A DNA stretch of 64,000 nucleotides, taken from contig NZ_JARWAC010000025.1 in NCBI RefSeq assembly GCF_029846175.1, forward strand, positions 107,313 to 171,312, in the 5' to 3' direction. Source of the DNA: Sphaerisporangium sp. TRM90804. GTDB lineage: Bacteria; Actinomycetota; Actinomycetes; Streptosporangiales; Streptosporangiaceae. The notes under the pieces were generated by a model. The model did no database searches, was not told the origin of the DNA, and was given only the letters and a program-made list of their open reading frames with translations. Position 1 is the stretch's first letter. Every line of letters begins with the position of its first letter. Positions 25,041 through 33,503 of this stretch are shown piece by piece. Position numbers and translations under genes: made by a program.

Positions 25041-26069
25041 TCAGGATGTGAAACGGGCCCGCCCGGTGCCCGGGACGACCTCGCCGAGCACCCACGCCGC
25101 CTGACCGCGCTCGCGCAGCAGGCGGAGCGCGGCGTCGGCCGACTCGGCCGGCACGACCGCGCACATGCCGACGCCGAGGTTGAACGTGCGATCCATCTCC
25201 TCGGCCGCCACCCCGCCGTGCCCGGCGATGACGTCGAAGATCGGCGGGACCGTCCACGACGAGCGGTCGAGGACGGCGTCCACCGTGCCGGGCAGCGAGC
25301 GGGCGAGGTTGGCCGCCAGCCCGCCGCCGGTGATGTGCGCGAAGGCGCTCACCCGCACGGCGCGGGTGAGCTCCAGGCAGTCGAGCGAGTAGATGCGGGT
25401 GGGCTCCAGCAGTTCCTCGCCCAGCGTGCGCCCCAGCTCGGGGAGCGACGCCTCCAGCTTCAGACCCGCCGTGCGCAGCACGTGGCGCACGAGGGAGTAG
25501 CCGTTGGAGTGGACGCCCGACGACGCCAGGGCCAGCACGGCGTCGCCCGCGCGCACGCGGTCGGGGCCGAGCAGCTCGGCGGCCTCGACGACGCCGGTGC
25601 CTGCCCCGGCGAGGTCGTACTCGCCGGGCTCCATGGCGCCCGGATGCTCGGCCGTCTCGCCGCCGACCAGCGCGCACCCGGCCAGGCGGCACCCCTCGGC
25701 GACGCCGCCGACGATCTCGGCGACGCGCTCGGGGACGACCTTGCCGCAGGCGATGTAGTCGGTCATGAACAGCGGTTCGGCCCCGCACACCACCAGGTCG
25801 TCGACGACCATGCCCACGAGGTCGATGCCGATGGTGTCGTGCTTGTCGAGGGCCTGGGCCAGCATGACCTTGGTGCCCACGCCGTCGGTGGAGGTGGCCA
25901 GCAGGGGACGCTTGAAGCGCAGCAGCGCCGAGGCGTCGAACAGGCCGGCGAACCCGCTGGCGTCGTCCACCACCTCGGGCCGCCGCGACCGCGCGACCCG
26001 CGACTTCATCAGCGCGACCGCCCGGTCGCCCGCCTCGATGTCGACGCCCGCCGCGGCGTAGCCGGTCAT
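25041..26069 (-). CDS. purM: Phosphoribosylformylglycinamidine cyclo-ligase (AIR synthetase)
   Basis: A 342-residue PurM, which closes the imidazole ring of AIR using ATP. It starts TGYAAAGVDIEAGDRAVALMKSRV and has the ATP-binding LLATSTDGVGTKVMLAQ, DLVGMVVDDLVVCGAEPLFMTDYIACGK and GGETAEHPG. Length and order are normal. It lies 55 bp after purF in the same direction and the two are an operon. Confidence 0.97.
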   Translation of the reverse strand: MTGYAAAGVDIEAGDRAVALMKSRVARSRRPEVVDDASGFAGLFDASALLRFKRPLLATSTDGVGTKVMLAQALDKHDTIGIDLVGMVVDDLVVCGAEPLFMTDYIACGKVVPERVAEIVGGVAEGCRLAGCALVGGETAEHPGAMEPGEYDLAGAGTGVVEAAELLGPDRVRAGDAVLALASSGVHSNGYSLVRHVLRTAGLKLEASLPELGRTLGEELLEPTRIYSLDCLELTRAVRVSAFAHITGGGLAANLARSLPGTVDAVLDRSSWTVPPIFDVIAGHGGVAAEEMDRTFNLGVGMCAVVPAESADAALRLLRERGQAAWVLGEVVPGTGRARFTS

Positions 26070-26124
26070 GAACCCTCCTGTGCGGCCGTGACGGCGTAAC
26101 CGCCGGTGATCGCCTGGCGACCGG

Positions 26125-27561
26125 TCACGCCCTGGCCTCCAGGACGTACTTGCCGACGTTGTCGTTGTCGATGGGGATCGGGTATTTCCCGTCGAAACAG
26201 GCCCGGCACAGGCGCTCGGCCGGAAGCGTCGTGGCCTCGGTGAGGCCCTCCAGCGAGATGAAGCCGAGCGTGTCGGCGCCGATGGAGGTGCGGATCTCCT
26301 CGATGGTGCGCGACCCGGCGATCAGCTCGACCTTGGTGGCGAAGTCGATGCCGTAGAAGCACGGCCAGGCCACCGGCGGCGAGGAGATGCGGACGTGGAC
26401 CTCGGCGGCCCCCGCCTCGCGCAGCATCTTGACGATCGCCCGCTGGGTGTTGCCCCGGACGATGGAGTCGTCCACGACGACCAGGCGCTTGCCCTGGATG
26501 ACCTCGCGCAGCGGGTTGAGCTTGAGGCGGATGCCGAGCTGGCGGATCGTCTGGGACGGCTGGATGAAGGTGCGCCCCACGTAGGAGTTCTTGACCAGGC
26601 CCTGACCGTAGGGGATGCCGCTCTGCTCGGCGTAGCCGATCGCGGCCGGGGTGCCCGACTCGGGGGTCGGGATCACGAGGTCGGCGTCCACGGGGTGCTC
26701 GCGCGCCAGCATGCGGCCGACCTCCACGCGGGTGGCCTGCACGCCGCGCCCGGCGATGGTGGTGTCCGGGCGCGCCAGGTAGACGTACTCGAACAGGCAG
26801 CCCTTGGGCTCGGCGAGCGCGAACCGGCGCGAACGCACGCCGCGCTCGTCGATCACGACCAGCTCGCCGGGCTCGATCTCGCGGATGAAGGTGGCGCCGA
26901 CGATGTCGAGCGCGGCGGTCTCGGAGGCGACCACCCAGCCGCGCTCCAGGCGGCCGAGCACCATCGGGCGGATGCCCTGGGGGTCGCGGGCGGCGTAGAG
27001 GGTCTTCTCGTCCATGAAGACCAGGGAGTAGGCGCCCTTGACCTGCGGCAGCAGGTCGGCCGCCGCGTCGTCGATCGACCTGCTGCGGTCCTGCGCGAGC
27101 AGGGCGGTCAGCACCTCGGTGTCGGTGGTCGCCCTGATCGCGGGGCCGGACAGCCGCTCCGCGAGCTCGGGCGTGTTGATGAGGTTGCCGTTGTGGGCGA
27201 GCGCGAGACCGCCCCCGTCGGTGGAGCTGAGGGTCGGCTGGGCGTTCTCCCAGACGCTGGAACCGGTGGTCGAGTAGCGGCAGTGACCGATGGCCAGGTG
27301 GCCGCGGAGCGTGCCGAGCACCGACTCGTCGAAGACCTGGGCCACAAGCCCCATGTCCTTGTAGACGAGGATCCGGCTGCCTTCGCTGACGGCGATACCC
27401 GCGGACTCCTGCCCGCGGTGCTGCAGCGCGTACAGCCCGTAGTAGGTGAGTTTGGACACGTCCTCCCCGGGCGCCCACACACCGAAGACGCCACATGCGT
27501 CCTGCGGCGCGCGGTCACCTGGGTCAACGTCGTGGCCGAGACGGCCGTCGCCCTTTAGCAC
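26125..27561 (-). CDS. purF: Amidophosphoribosyltransferase
   Basis: A 478-residue PurF, which makes phosphoribosylamine from PRPP and glutamine, the first committed purine step. A 22-residue propeptide ends at Cys23 (PQDA-CGVFG), the N-terminal nucleophile of the mature enzyme. PRPP loop: VVVDDSIVRGNT. Cys residues in CFYGIDF and LCRACFDGKYP fit the Fe-S-containing form. GTG 27561 stands 7 nt after TAGACT, so the mRNA is probably leaderless; longer frames to 27630 are not needed. Confidence 0.96.
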   Translation of the reverse strand: MLKGDGRLGHDVDPGDRAPQDACGVFGVWAPGEDVSKLTYYGLYALQHRGQESAGIAVSEGSRILVYKDMGLVAQVFDESVLGTLRGHLAIGHCRYSTTGSSVWENAQPTLSSTDGGGLALAHNGNLINTPELAERLSGPAIRATTDTEVLTALLAQDRSRSIDDAAADLLPQVKGAYSLVFMDEKTLYAARDPQGIRPMVLGRLERGWVVASETAALDIVGATFIREIEPGELVVIDERGVRSRRFALAEPKGCLFEYVYLARPDTTIAGRGVQATRVEVGRMLAREHPVDADLVIPTPESGTPAAIGYAEQSGIPYGQGLVKNSYVGRTFIQPSQTIRQLGIRLKLNPLREVIQGKRLVVVDDSIVRGNTQRAIVKMLREAGAAEVHVRISSPPVAWPCFYGIDFATKVELIAGSRTIEEIRTSIGADTLGFISLEGLTEATTLPAERLCRACFDGKYPIPIDNDNVGKYVLEARA

Positions 27562-27760
27562 GTGCTTCAGTCTAAGTTGGGGGTCTCGATGCACGGTAAT
27601 CCGGGTGTGGTGAGGTTGACGTGATCTCATGGAACGGAACGCTCCCCGGCCCCCATGGGAGAAAGATCCCCCTGGCTTTGCCGTGTCGCCCCGGCGCCCC
27701 GTCGAGCGCCAGGAGAGAGTGGGATTCCGGCATGCCCGATACTGGTCGAAAGAGCTGACC

Positions 27761-28522
27761 GTGACGACTCCTGGCGATCCGAACGACCCCCTCCCCCGAG
27801 ACGACCCGCGCGGCCGTCCCCCTCACGAGGGAGCGTCGCCCGGCGAGCCTTCACGCGACCCGTACGGCGGCGAGCGGCCATCCGGCGGGGCGCCCGAGGG
27901 GTTTCCCCACGCGGAGGGGCCTTCCGGCGGCCGTCCCCACGGAGAACAGCCGGGCGGGGGCCGTCCTTACGGTGAGCATCCCGGCGGGTACGGCCAGCCG
28001 GACTCCGGGGGCGGGCCGTACGGTGAGCAGCAGCCCGGCGGGTACGGCCAGCCGGGTTCCGGAGGCGGGCCCTACGGTGAGCAGCCAGGGGGCGCCACGC
28101 CTCCGTACGGGCCGCCGCCCTACGGCGGCCAGGCGTATGGCGGGCAGGCCTATGGCGGGCAGCCTCCCTACGGTCAGCCGCCGGGAGGGCCGCCACCGGG
28201 TGAGGGCCGGCCCGGCGGGCTCGGGACGGCCGCCCTGGTGCTGGGCATCCTCAGCATTCTGCTGCTGGTCGTGTGCGGCATCGGCGTGCTCACCGCCATC
28301 GCCGGGCTCATCGTGGGCTTCATCGCCGTGTTCCGGAACTCCCGCAAGGGGAGGGCGATCGCCGGCATCATCCTGAGCGCCCTGGCCCTGGTGCTGGCGG
28401 TGATCGGCATCGGGTGGTTCATCAGCAACTTCCAGGATTGCTTCAGCCTGCCCACGCAGGCCGAGGCGCAGCAGTGCGTGGAGCGTAAGCTGGGTGTCAA
28501 CGTGGAGAACGTGTCACCGTGA
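27761..28522 (+). CDS. Gly/Pro/Tyr-rich DUF4190 membrane protein
   Basis: A 253-residue protein: a long disordered N-terminal half of GGYGQP / YGEQPGG repeats, then two hydrophobic helices (LGTAALVLGILSILLLVVCGIG and AGIILSALALVLAVIGIGWF) around a basic loop RNSRKGRAIAG, the DUF4190 pattern. A short extracytoplasmic tail with two cysteines (DCF...QQCVE) may form a disulfide. GTG 27761 was chosen because upstream codons look non-coding; the ribosome-binding site is weak. Function unknown. Confidence 0.75.
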   Translation: MTTPGDPNDPLPRDDPRGRPPHEGASPGEPSRDPYGGERPSGGAPEGFPHAEGPSGGRPHGEQPGGGRPYGEHPGGYGQPDSGGGPYGEQQPGGYGQPGSGGGPYGEQPGGATPPYGPPPYGGQAYGGQAYGGQPPYGQPPGGPPPGEGRPGGLGTAALVLGILSILLLVVCGIGVLTAIAGLIVGFIAVFRNSRKGRAIAGIILSALALVLAVIGIGWFISNFQDCFSLPTQAEAQQCVERKLGVNVENVSP

Positions 28523-28529
28523 CACCGCC

Positions 28530-28970
28530 TCAGCGCACCGGCAGGTACTCCGTCAGATCCGCCCGGAGGCCGCTGGCGCTGATCTTGCCGGCCTCGTACG
28601 CCTCCGCCCAGCTCAGGCGGCCGGTGGCGAGCGCCAGCCAGGTGTGGGGGTCGGTCTCGACCACGTTGGGCGGGGTTCCCCGGGTGTGCCGGGGCCCGGC
28701 CACGCACTGCACCGCGGCGAACGGCGGCACCCGCACCTCCACCGTGCGGCCGGGGGCTTCGGCGGCCAGGCGGTCGAGAAGGTGACGCACGGCGAACCGG
28801 GCGAGCTCGCGCCCGGGCCGCAGACCTTTCTCGTACACGCCGAGCACGACGTGCACGGCGGCGTCGAGCACCCCGGCGTCCGGGCCGTCGTACGCGGGCT
28901 CGCCGAGGTCGGCGAGTTGCGTGTCCAGCGCGGCGCGGACCTTGCCGGCATCGAACTTGCGTGTGGCCAC
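28530..28970 (-). CDS. SCP-like (sterol carrier protein fold) protein, SCP_3 type
   Basis: A 146-residue protein of the bacterial SCP orthologue type: VRVPPFAAVQCVAGPRHTRGTPPNVVETDPHTWLALATGRLSWAEAYEAGKISASG is the fold's binding-site region. Residues before it form a helical N-terminal part. Probably binds a lipid or hydrophobic ligand in the cytosol. It is also found near purF in streptomycetes. It diverges from phoX-like gene across a 124-base spacer. Confidence 0.85.
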   Translation of the reverse strand: MATRKFDAGKVRAALDTQLADLGEPAYDGPDAGVLDAAVHVVLGVYEKGLRPGRELARFAVRHLLDRLAAEAPGRTVEVRVPPFAAVQCVAGPRHTRGTPPNVVETDPHTWLALATGRLSWAEAYEAGKISASGLRADLTEYLPVR

Positions 28971-29003
28971 GTGCCCATCTTGCCCGTCCCGTCAATATGA
29001 ACG

Positions 29004-29047
29004 GTTCATCTCAGCGGCGGGCATGATTCACCTCGCGTTGTCATGGC
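29004..29047 (+). promoter_or_regulatory. Partial PHO-box-like direct repeats before the PhoX gene
   Basis: Four consecutive 11-base units: GTTCATCTCAG (29004), CGGCGGGCATG (29015), ATTCACCTCGC (29026) and GTTGTCATGGC (29037). Units 1 and 3 match the GTTCACC-like PhoP direct repeat of actinomycetes; units 2 and 4 do not or only weakly. Confidence 0.4.
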
Positions 29048-29094
29048 CGCCGTACGGTCCGACGTTGACATACACGCGCGACCCTGGAGGACCT

Positions 29095-31167
29095 GTGGCG
29101 AACCCTTCGCCGCGCAGGATGCTCACGTTGCTCTCCACCCCTGGTGGTGGACGCGACGCCATGACTTGCCAGTTCCGTTGCGGCAACGCCTGTGCACACG
29201 AAGTCCCGAACACCAGCGACAACGCCTACTTCAGCGACATCCTGACGGGCGCGCTCTCGCGTCGCGGGGCGCTTCGGGCGGGGGCCCTCGGCACCCTGAT
29301 CGCCACCGTCGGCGTCGCCGGCGCCGCGCCCGCCCTCGCCGAGCCGGCGGATCCGGCCGTCGAGCCGCTCGCTCGGGGGCACCAGAAGAACGGTCTGCGC
29401 TTCGCCCCCGTGGCGCCGAACACCCGGGACGTCCTGACGGTGGCCGACGGCTACGCGTCCTCCGTCGTGGTGCGGTGGGGCGACCCGGTGCTGCCCGACG
29501 CCCCGGCCTTCGACTTCGACAACCAGACCGCCGCCGCCCAGGCCAAGCAGTTCGGCTACAACTGCGACTTCGTGACCTTCTTCCCGATGGGCCGCGACCG
29601 CAGCCTGCTCTGGGTGAACCACGAGTACACCGACGAGAACCTGATGTTCCGCGACTGGTCCACCGGTGACACCGCCACGGTCGAGGAGATCAAGATCGGG
29701 CTCGCCGCGCACGGCGGTTCGGTCGTGGAGTTGGAGCGTGCCCGCGACACCGGGCAGTGGAAGCTCGTGACCAAGGGCCGCCGCCGGTACAACCGCCGCG
29801 TCACCGCCCAGACCCGCATGCGCTTCTCGGGCCCGGCGGCAGGCTCCGACCTGCTGCGCACCGCGGCCGACCCGCGCGGCACGACGGTCTACGGCATGCT
29901 CAACAACTGCGCGGGCGGCACCACCCCGTGGAAGACCGTCCTCACCGCCGAGGAGAACTTCAACCAGTACTTCGTCGGCGGCAACGGCGTGCCCGAGGCC
30001 CAGAAGGCGTCGCTGACCAGGTACGGCGTCAGCACGACCACGGCCATCCCGAGCGGCAACCGCCGCTTCGACCGGGTCGAGGAGCGTTTCGACCTCGCCA
30101 AGCACCCCCACGAGATCAACCGCTTCGGGTGGATCGTCGAGATCGACCCGTTCGACCCCGACTCCACCCCCGTCAAGCGCACGGCGCTCGGCCGGTTCGC
30201 CCACGAGGGCGCGACGACGACGATCACCCGTGACGGCCGCCTCGCGGTCTACATGGGCGACGACGGCCGGTTCGAGTACGTCTACAAGTTCGTCTCCAAG
30301 GACCGCTACATCCCCGGCTTCGACCGGCACAACTTCTCGCTGCTGGACGAGGGCACGCTGTACGTCGCCAAGTTCACCGGCGACAGCCCGGCGGCCGAGA
30401 TCGACGGCACGGGCAAGCTGCCGTCCGACGGCGGGTTCGACGGAAGCGGCACCTGGATTCCCCTGGTGAGCGGCGACCGGTCGTACGTCGAGGGCATGAC
30501 GGCCGAGGAGGTCCTGGTCTACACCCGCCTGGCCGCCGACAAGGCCGGCGCGACCAAGATGGACCGCCCCGAGGACATCGAGCGCAACCCGGTCAACGGG
30601 GCCGTCTACGTCGCCCTGACCAACAACACCAACCGCACGGCCGCTCAGGTGGACGAGCCGAACCCCCGCGCGGCCAACAAGCACGGCCACGTCCTGGAGA
30701 TCGTCGAGCGCCGGAACGACCCCGCGGCGACGACGTTCTCGTGGGCCGTTCCCCTGGTCTGCGGTGACCCCGCCGACCCGGCGACCTATTTCGCCGGGTA
30801 CGACAAGACCAAGGTGTCCCCGATCTCCTGCCCCGACAACGTCACCTTCGACGCCGAGGGCAATCTGTGGATCTCCACGGACGGCAACGCGCTGGGCTCG
30901 AACGACGGCCTGTTCGCGATGCCGCTCGCGGGCCCGGAGCGCGGCCACGTGCGCCAGTTCCTCACCGTGCCCGTGGGCGCCGAGACCTGCGGCCCGCTCA
31001 TCCTCGACGACCAGCGCAGCGTCTTCGTCGCCGTCCAGCACCCCGGCGAGCTCACCGGCGCCAGTCCCGACGCCCCAGCCAGCCACTGGCCCGACGGCGG
31101 CAGCAGCCAGCCCCGCCCCTCGGTGGCCGTCGCCTGGCACAAGCAGGGCAAGAAGATCGGCTCCTGA
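29095..31167 (+). CDS. PhoX-family alkaline phosphatase, Tat-exported
   Basis: A 690-residue PhoX (DUF839). Start GTG 29095 has GGAGG four bases upstream. MTCQFRCGNACAHEVPNTSDN precedes a twin-arginine-type signal SRRGALRAGALGTLIATVGVAGAAPALA near residue 60. The beta-propeller follows with WVNHEYTDE, GTTPWKTVLTAEENFNQYF and FAHEGATTTITRDGRLAVYMGDDGRFEY, which hold Ca/Fe ligands. It releases phosphate from organic esters outside the cell. PHO-box-like repeats upstream suggest phosphate control. Confidence 0.93.
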   Translation: MANPSPRRMLTLLSTPGGGRDAMTCQFRCGNACAHEVPNTSDNAYFSDILTGALSRRGALRAGALGTLIATVGVAGAAPALAEPADPAVEPLARGHQKNGLRFAPVAPNTRDVLTVADGYASSVVVRWGDPVLPDAPAFDFDNQTAAAQAKQFGYNCDFVTFFPMGRDRSLLWVNHEYTDENLMFRDWSTGDTATVEEIKIGLAAHGGSVVELERARDTGQWKLVTKGRRRYNRRVTAQTRMRFSGPAAGSDLLRTAADPRGTTVYGMLNNCAGGTTPWKTVLTAEENFNQYFVGGNGVPEAQKASLTRYGVSTTTAIPSGNRRFDRVEERFDLAKHPHEINRFGWIVEIDPFDPDSTPVKRTALGRFAHEGATTTITRDGRLAVYMGDDGRFEYVYKFVSKDRYIPGFDRHNFSLLDEGTLYVAKFTGDSPAAEIDGTGKLPSDGGFDGSGTWIPLVSGDRSYVEGMTAEEVLVYTRLAADKAGATKMDRPEDIERNPVNGAVYVALTNNTNRTAAQVDEPNPRAANKHGHVLEIVERRNDPAATTFSWAVPLVCGDPADPATYFAGYDKTKVSPISCPDNVTFDAEGNLWISTDGNALGSNDGLFAMPLAGPERGHVRQFLTVPVGAETCGPLILDDQRSVFVAVQHPGELTGASPDAPASHWPDGGSSQPRPSVAVAWHKQGKKIGS

Positions 31168-31311
31168 CCCCCACCCCGGGCGGTGACCGGCCCCCGGCCG
31201 TGCACCGCCCGCGGTCGCGTTCTCCGCGCGCTGCGCGGCTCGGACCGTGTTCTCCGGAGGACTCTTGTCCCAGGTGAGCGGGCTGTCGGAGGGGTGTGGT
31301 GTGATGGCGGC

Positions 31312-31704
31312 GTGAGTCGGGCCGTGGAGGAGAGCAATCGGCGCATGCTGCGGGCGCGGGATGCGATGGATCGCGCCTATGCGGAGCCGCTGGACGTTCC
31401 GGCGCTTGCGCGCATCGCGCATGTGTCCGAGGCGCACTTCGCACGTACCTTCCGGGCCACGTTCGGGGAGACGCCGCACCGCTATCTGCAGCGGCGGCGG
31501 GTCGAGCGGGCGATGCACCTGCTGCGCGAGACCGACCGCAGTGTGACCGACATCTGCTTCATGGTCGGCTTCGGCAGCCCCGGAACCTTCAGCCGCACGT
31601 TCCACGACATCGTGGGCCGGTCACCGAGGACGTACCGGAAGGAAGCGCAGGTCACGGGCGTCCCCACGTGCTTCACGATGGCGTGGACACGGCCGAGCGC
31701 CTGA
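31312..31704 (+). CDS. AraC-family regulator, DNA-binding domain only
   Basis: A 130-residue protein that is little more than the AraC/XylS double helix-turn-helix: LDVPALARIAHVSEAHFARTFRATFGETPHRYLQRRRVERAMHLLRETDRSVTDICFMVGFGSPGTFSRTFHDIVGRSPRTYR. No sensor domain. The start is uncertain (GTG 31312 chosen; GGAGGGG lies 16 bases before). A VOC-fold gene follows after 71 bases and is the likely target; this pairing is common in actinomycetes. Confidence 0.88.
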   Translation: MSRAVEESNRRMLRARDAMDRAYAEPLDVPALARIAHVSEAHFARTFRATFGETPHRYLQRRRVERAMHLLRETDRSVTDICFMVGFGSPGTFSRTFHDIVGRSPRTYRKEAQVTGVPTCFTMAWTRPSA

Positions 31705-31762
31705 CCGGCCACGGGGGTCGGCACTGGTCAGTTTTGGATAAGTTTTCCGCCGTACCGCCGAT

Positions 31763-31768
31763 TAACGT
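31763..31768 (+). promoter_or_regulatory. -10 box for the VOC gene, leaderless type
   Basis: TAACGT lies 7 bases before ATG 31776. No ribosome-binding site is present, so translation probably starts at the mRNA 5' end. The -35 region is weak, as expected for an activator-dependent promoter. Confidence 0.4.
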
Positions 31769-31775
31769 GATGCGC

Positions 31776-32186
31776 ATGTTCAACGCAATCACACACTCAC
31801 AGATCTTCGTCCTCGACCAGGACGAGGCCCTCGACTTCTACGTCGGCAAGCTGGAGCTGGAGGTCGGCGCGGACGTCGACTTCGGCTTCATGCGCTGGCT
31901 GACCGTCAACGTCCCTGGACACCCGGAGCGCCAGATCCTGCTGGAGAAGCCGGGCGGTCCGACGATGTCCGAGGAGACCGCGGGGCGGGTCCGCGAGCTG
32001 CTGACCAAGGGCGCGACGGGCGGCCACCTCATCTTCAGCACCGACGACTGCCGCAAGACCTACGAGACGCTGCAGGCCCGGGGTATCGAGTTCACCGAGG
32101 AGCCCACCGAGCGCCCGTACGGAATCGACTGCGGCATGCGCGACCCCTTCGGCAACCACATCCGCTTCACCCAGCCGAAGGCTTAG
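31776..32186 (+). CDS. VOC-family (glyoxalase/bleomycin-resistance fold) protein
   Basis: A 136-residue single VOC domain pair: ITHSQIFVLDQDEALDFYVGKLELEV at the start and YGIDCGMRDPFGNHIRFTQP at the end. Metal-ligand positions of the fold (His near residue 8, Glu in the middle) are partly visible; the enzyme could be a lyase, dioxygenase or a binding protein for a toxic compound. In-frame alternative starts are ATG 31770 and GTG 31767; 31776 fits the -10 box. Confidence 0.88.
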   Translation: MFNAITHSQIFVLDQDEALDFYVGKLELEVGADVDFGFMRWLTVNVPGHPERQILLEKPGGPTMSEETAGRVRELLTKGATGGHLIFSTDDCRKTYETLQARGIEFTEEPTERPYGIDCGMRDPFGNHIRFTQPKA

Positions 32187-32434
32187 AGCTTCGGGGTGAC
32201 GTAGTCGGTGCGCCCTCGGGCGACCCAGGGCGTGGCCCCGCGCGACGAAGCGAAGGGTCGCCCTTCAGAGGGCGTGCCGAAGGCGCCGTTTCGAGATGGC
32301 GGCCGGGCTGGTGCGAGATGAGTGCCCCGGGAGGTTGTGGCGCACGGCGACCGCACCCGTCCCAAGACGCTGCGAACCGGGAACCGGCTACGCCGTGCCG
32401 GGAGCGGCCCGTTCCACGTCGGCCTGTGATCGAC
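32187..32434. other. Intergenic stretch before the ArsR operon
   Basis: Contains no credible gene. GAAGCGAAGGGTCGCCCTTC around 32248-32267 includes a short inverted repeat (GAAGGGCGACCCTTC-like) that may end the VOC transcript. Confidence 0.35.
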
Positions 32435-32464
32435 GTGACAAGTAGGATATTTCCTACGTATAGT
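32435..32464 (+). promoter_or_regulatory. ArsR operon promoter with internal palindromic operator
   Basis: GTGACA (-35, 32435-32440) and TATAGT (-10, 32459-32464) are 18 bp apart. Between them lies the palindrome GTAGGA-TATT-TCCTAC (32442-32457), perfectly placed for a repressor to block RNA polymerase. The likely binder is the ArsR protein encoded downstream. Confidence 0.7.
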
Positions 32465-32470
32465 CGCCTC

Positions 32471-32587
32471 ATGCACATCACGCAGGTCAGAACCGTGGCG
32501 TCGGGCTTCGCCCGCGTCTGCGAGGTTCCCTTAGCCCTGGCCGTCCCGGCTCCCGACGTGTCCGCGATCCGCCGATGCCCGCGGTAG
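32471..32587 (+). CDS. Leaderless 38-codon leader ORF overlapping the ArsR start
   Basis: ATG 32471 is 7 nt after the -10 box TATAGT, so it should be at or next to the mRNA 5' end. The frame encodes MHITQVRTVASGFARVC and runs to TAG at 32585-32587, overlapping the first codons of arsR (ATG 32575) in another frame. No homology is known to me. It may couple ribosomes into arsR, which lacks its own Shine-Dalgarno. Confidence 0.45.
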   Translation: MHITQVRTVASGFARVCEVPLALAVPAPDVSAIRRCPR

Positions 32588-32916
32588 CGGCGGCCGAGGA
32601 TCGGGTCTTCGCGGCGCTCGCGAGTCCGGTGCGGCGGGAGGTGCTCCGGCTGCTGCGCGAGGAGGGGCCTCAGCCCGTCCAGCGACTGGCGGGGAAGTTC
32701 GAGATGGCGCGTCCGAGCTTCTCCGAGCACCTCAGGGTGCTGCGCGAGGCCGGTCTCGTCAGCGAGCGCAAGGTGGGGCGGCAGCGGCTCTACCGGCTGG
32801 AGGCGGTCCCGCTGAACGACGTGCAGGAGTGGCTCAACCCGTTCGAGCGCTTCTGGCGCGACAGGCTCGCCGGCCTCGGCGCCCTTCTCGACCGTATGGA
32901 GGAAGACGAATCATGA
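32575..32916 (+). CDS. ArsR-family winged-helix repressor
   Basis: A 113-residue ArsR/SmtB-type repressor: VFAALASPVRREVLRLLREEGPQPVQRLAGKFEMARPSFSEHLRVLREAGLVSERKVGRQRLYRL. No cysteine metal site is present, so it belongs to the non-metal SRPBCC-linked subgroup. It overlaps the SRPBCC gene by ATGA, so the two are translated together; it probably represses its own operon through the palindrome at 32442-32457. Confidence 0.9.
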   Translation: MPAVAAAEDRVFAALASPVRREVLRLLREEGPQPVQRLAGKFEMARPSFSEHLRVLREAGLVSERKVGRQRLYRLEAVPLNDVQEWLNPFERFWRDRLAGLGALLDRMEEDES

Positions 32917-33389
32917 CCGAAGACCACCAGACGACCATGACCGACGACGACCCGACCACCCTGCGCGTCGACCAGTTCCTGCCGCACCCGCCCGCCAAGG
33001 TGTGGCGGGCGCTCACCGAGCCGGAGCTGCTCGCCCAGTGGATGATGCCCGGCGACTTCCGCCTGGAGGTGGGCCACCGCTACACCATGCAGGGCGTGGC
33101 GATCCCGGCCACCGGCTTCTCCGGCACCGTCCAGGCCGAGGTGCTGGCCTTCGAGATCGGCAAGATGCTCAGCATCTCGTGGCAGGACGCCGCCCCGCAG
33201 CCCGGCGACCACGCCGACTGGACGATCACCTGGACGCTGCACCCCGAGGGAAGAGGCACCCGCCTGTTCCTCCTGCACGAGGGCTTCGACCCCGACGACC
33301 CCAGGCAGCAGCTCTCCCGCACCATCATGAACGGCGGCTGGCGCACCGGCGTCATCCGCGCCCTGGCCACCGTCCTCGACCGCTTCTGA
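32913..33389 (+). CDS. SRPBCC / AHSA1-type START-like protein
   Basis: A 158-residue hydrophobic-pocket protein of the activator of Hsp90 ATPase 1-like group: LRVDQFLPHPPAKVWRALTEPELLAQWMMPGDFRLEVGHRY, and DWTITWTLHPEGRGTRLFLLHEGF near the end. Function of ArsR-linked members is largely unknown; they bind small ligands. ATGA overlap with the regulator shows cotranscription. Confidence 0.9.
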   Translation: MTEDHQTTMTDDDPTTLRVDQFLPHPPAKVWRALTEPELLAQWMMPGDFRLEVGHRYTMQGVAIPATGFSGTVQAEVLAFEIGKMLSISWQDAAPQPGDHADWTITWTLHPEGRGTRLFLLHEGFDPDDPRQQLSRTIMNGGWRTGVIRALATVLDRF

Positions 33390-33503
33390 TGCCGTCCACC
33401 GGGGCCGATCTGGTGCGACTGCGTTCGGCCTGGCGGCGCGGGGCCGCGCCGTCTGAGGGGCCGGCGCTTTCCCGGGGGAGCCGCTGCCGGGGTCCCGGTC
33501 GCG

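Noticed and set aside
28000..28200. Repetitive GGYGQP-coding DNA as a possible mobile or satellite repeat
   Set aside because: It is the in-frame low-complexity N-terminal half of the DUF4190 protein.
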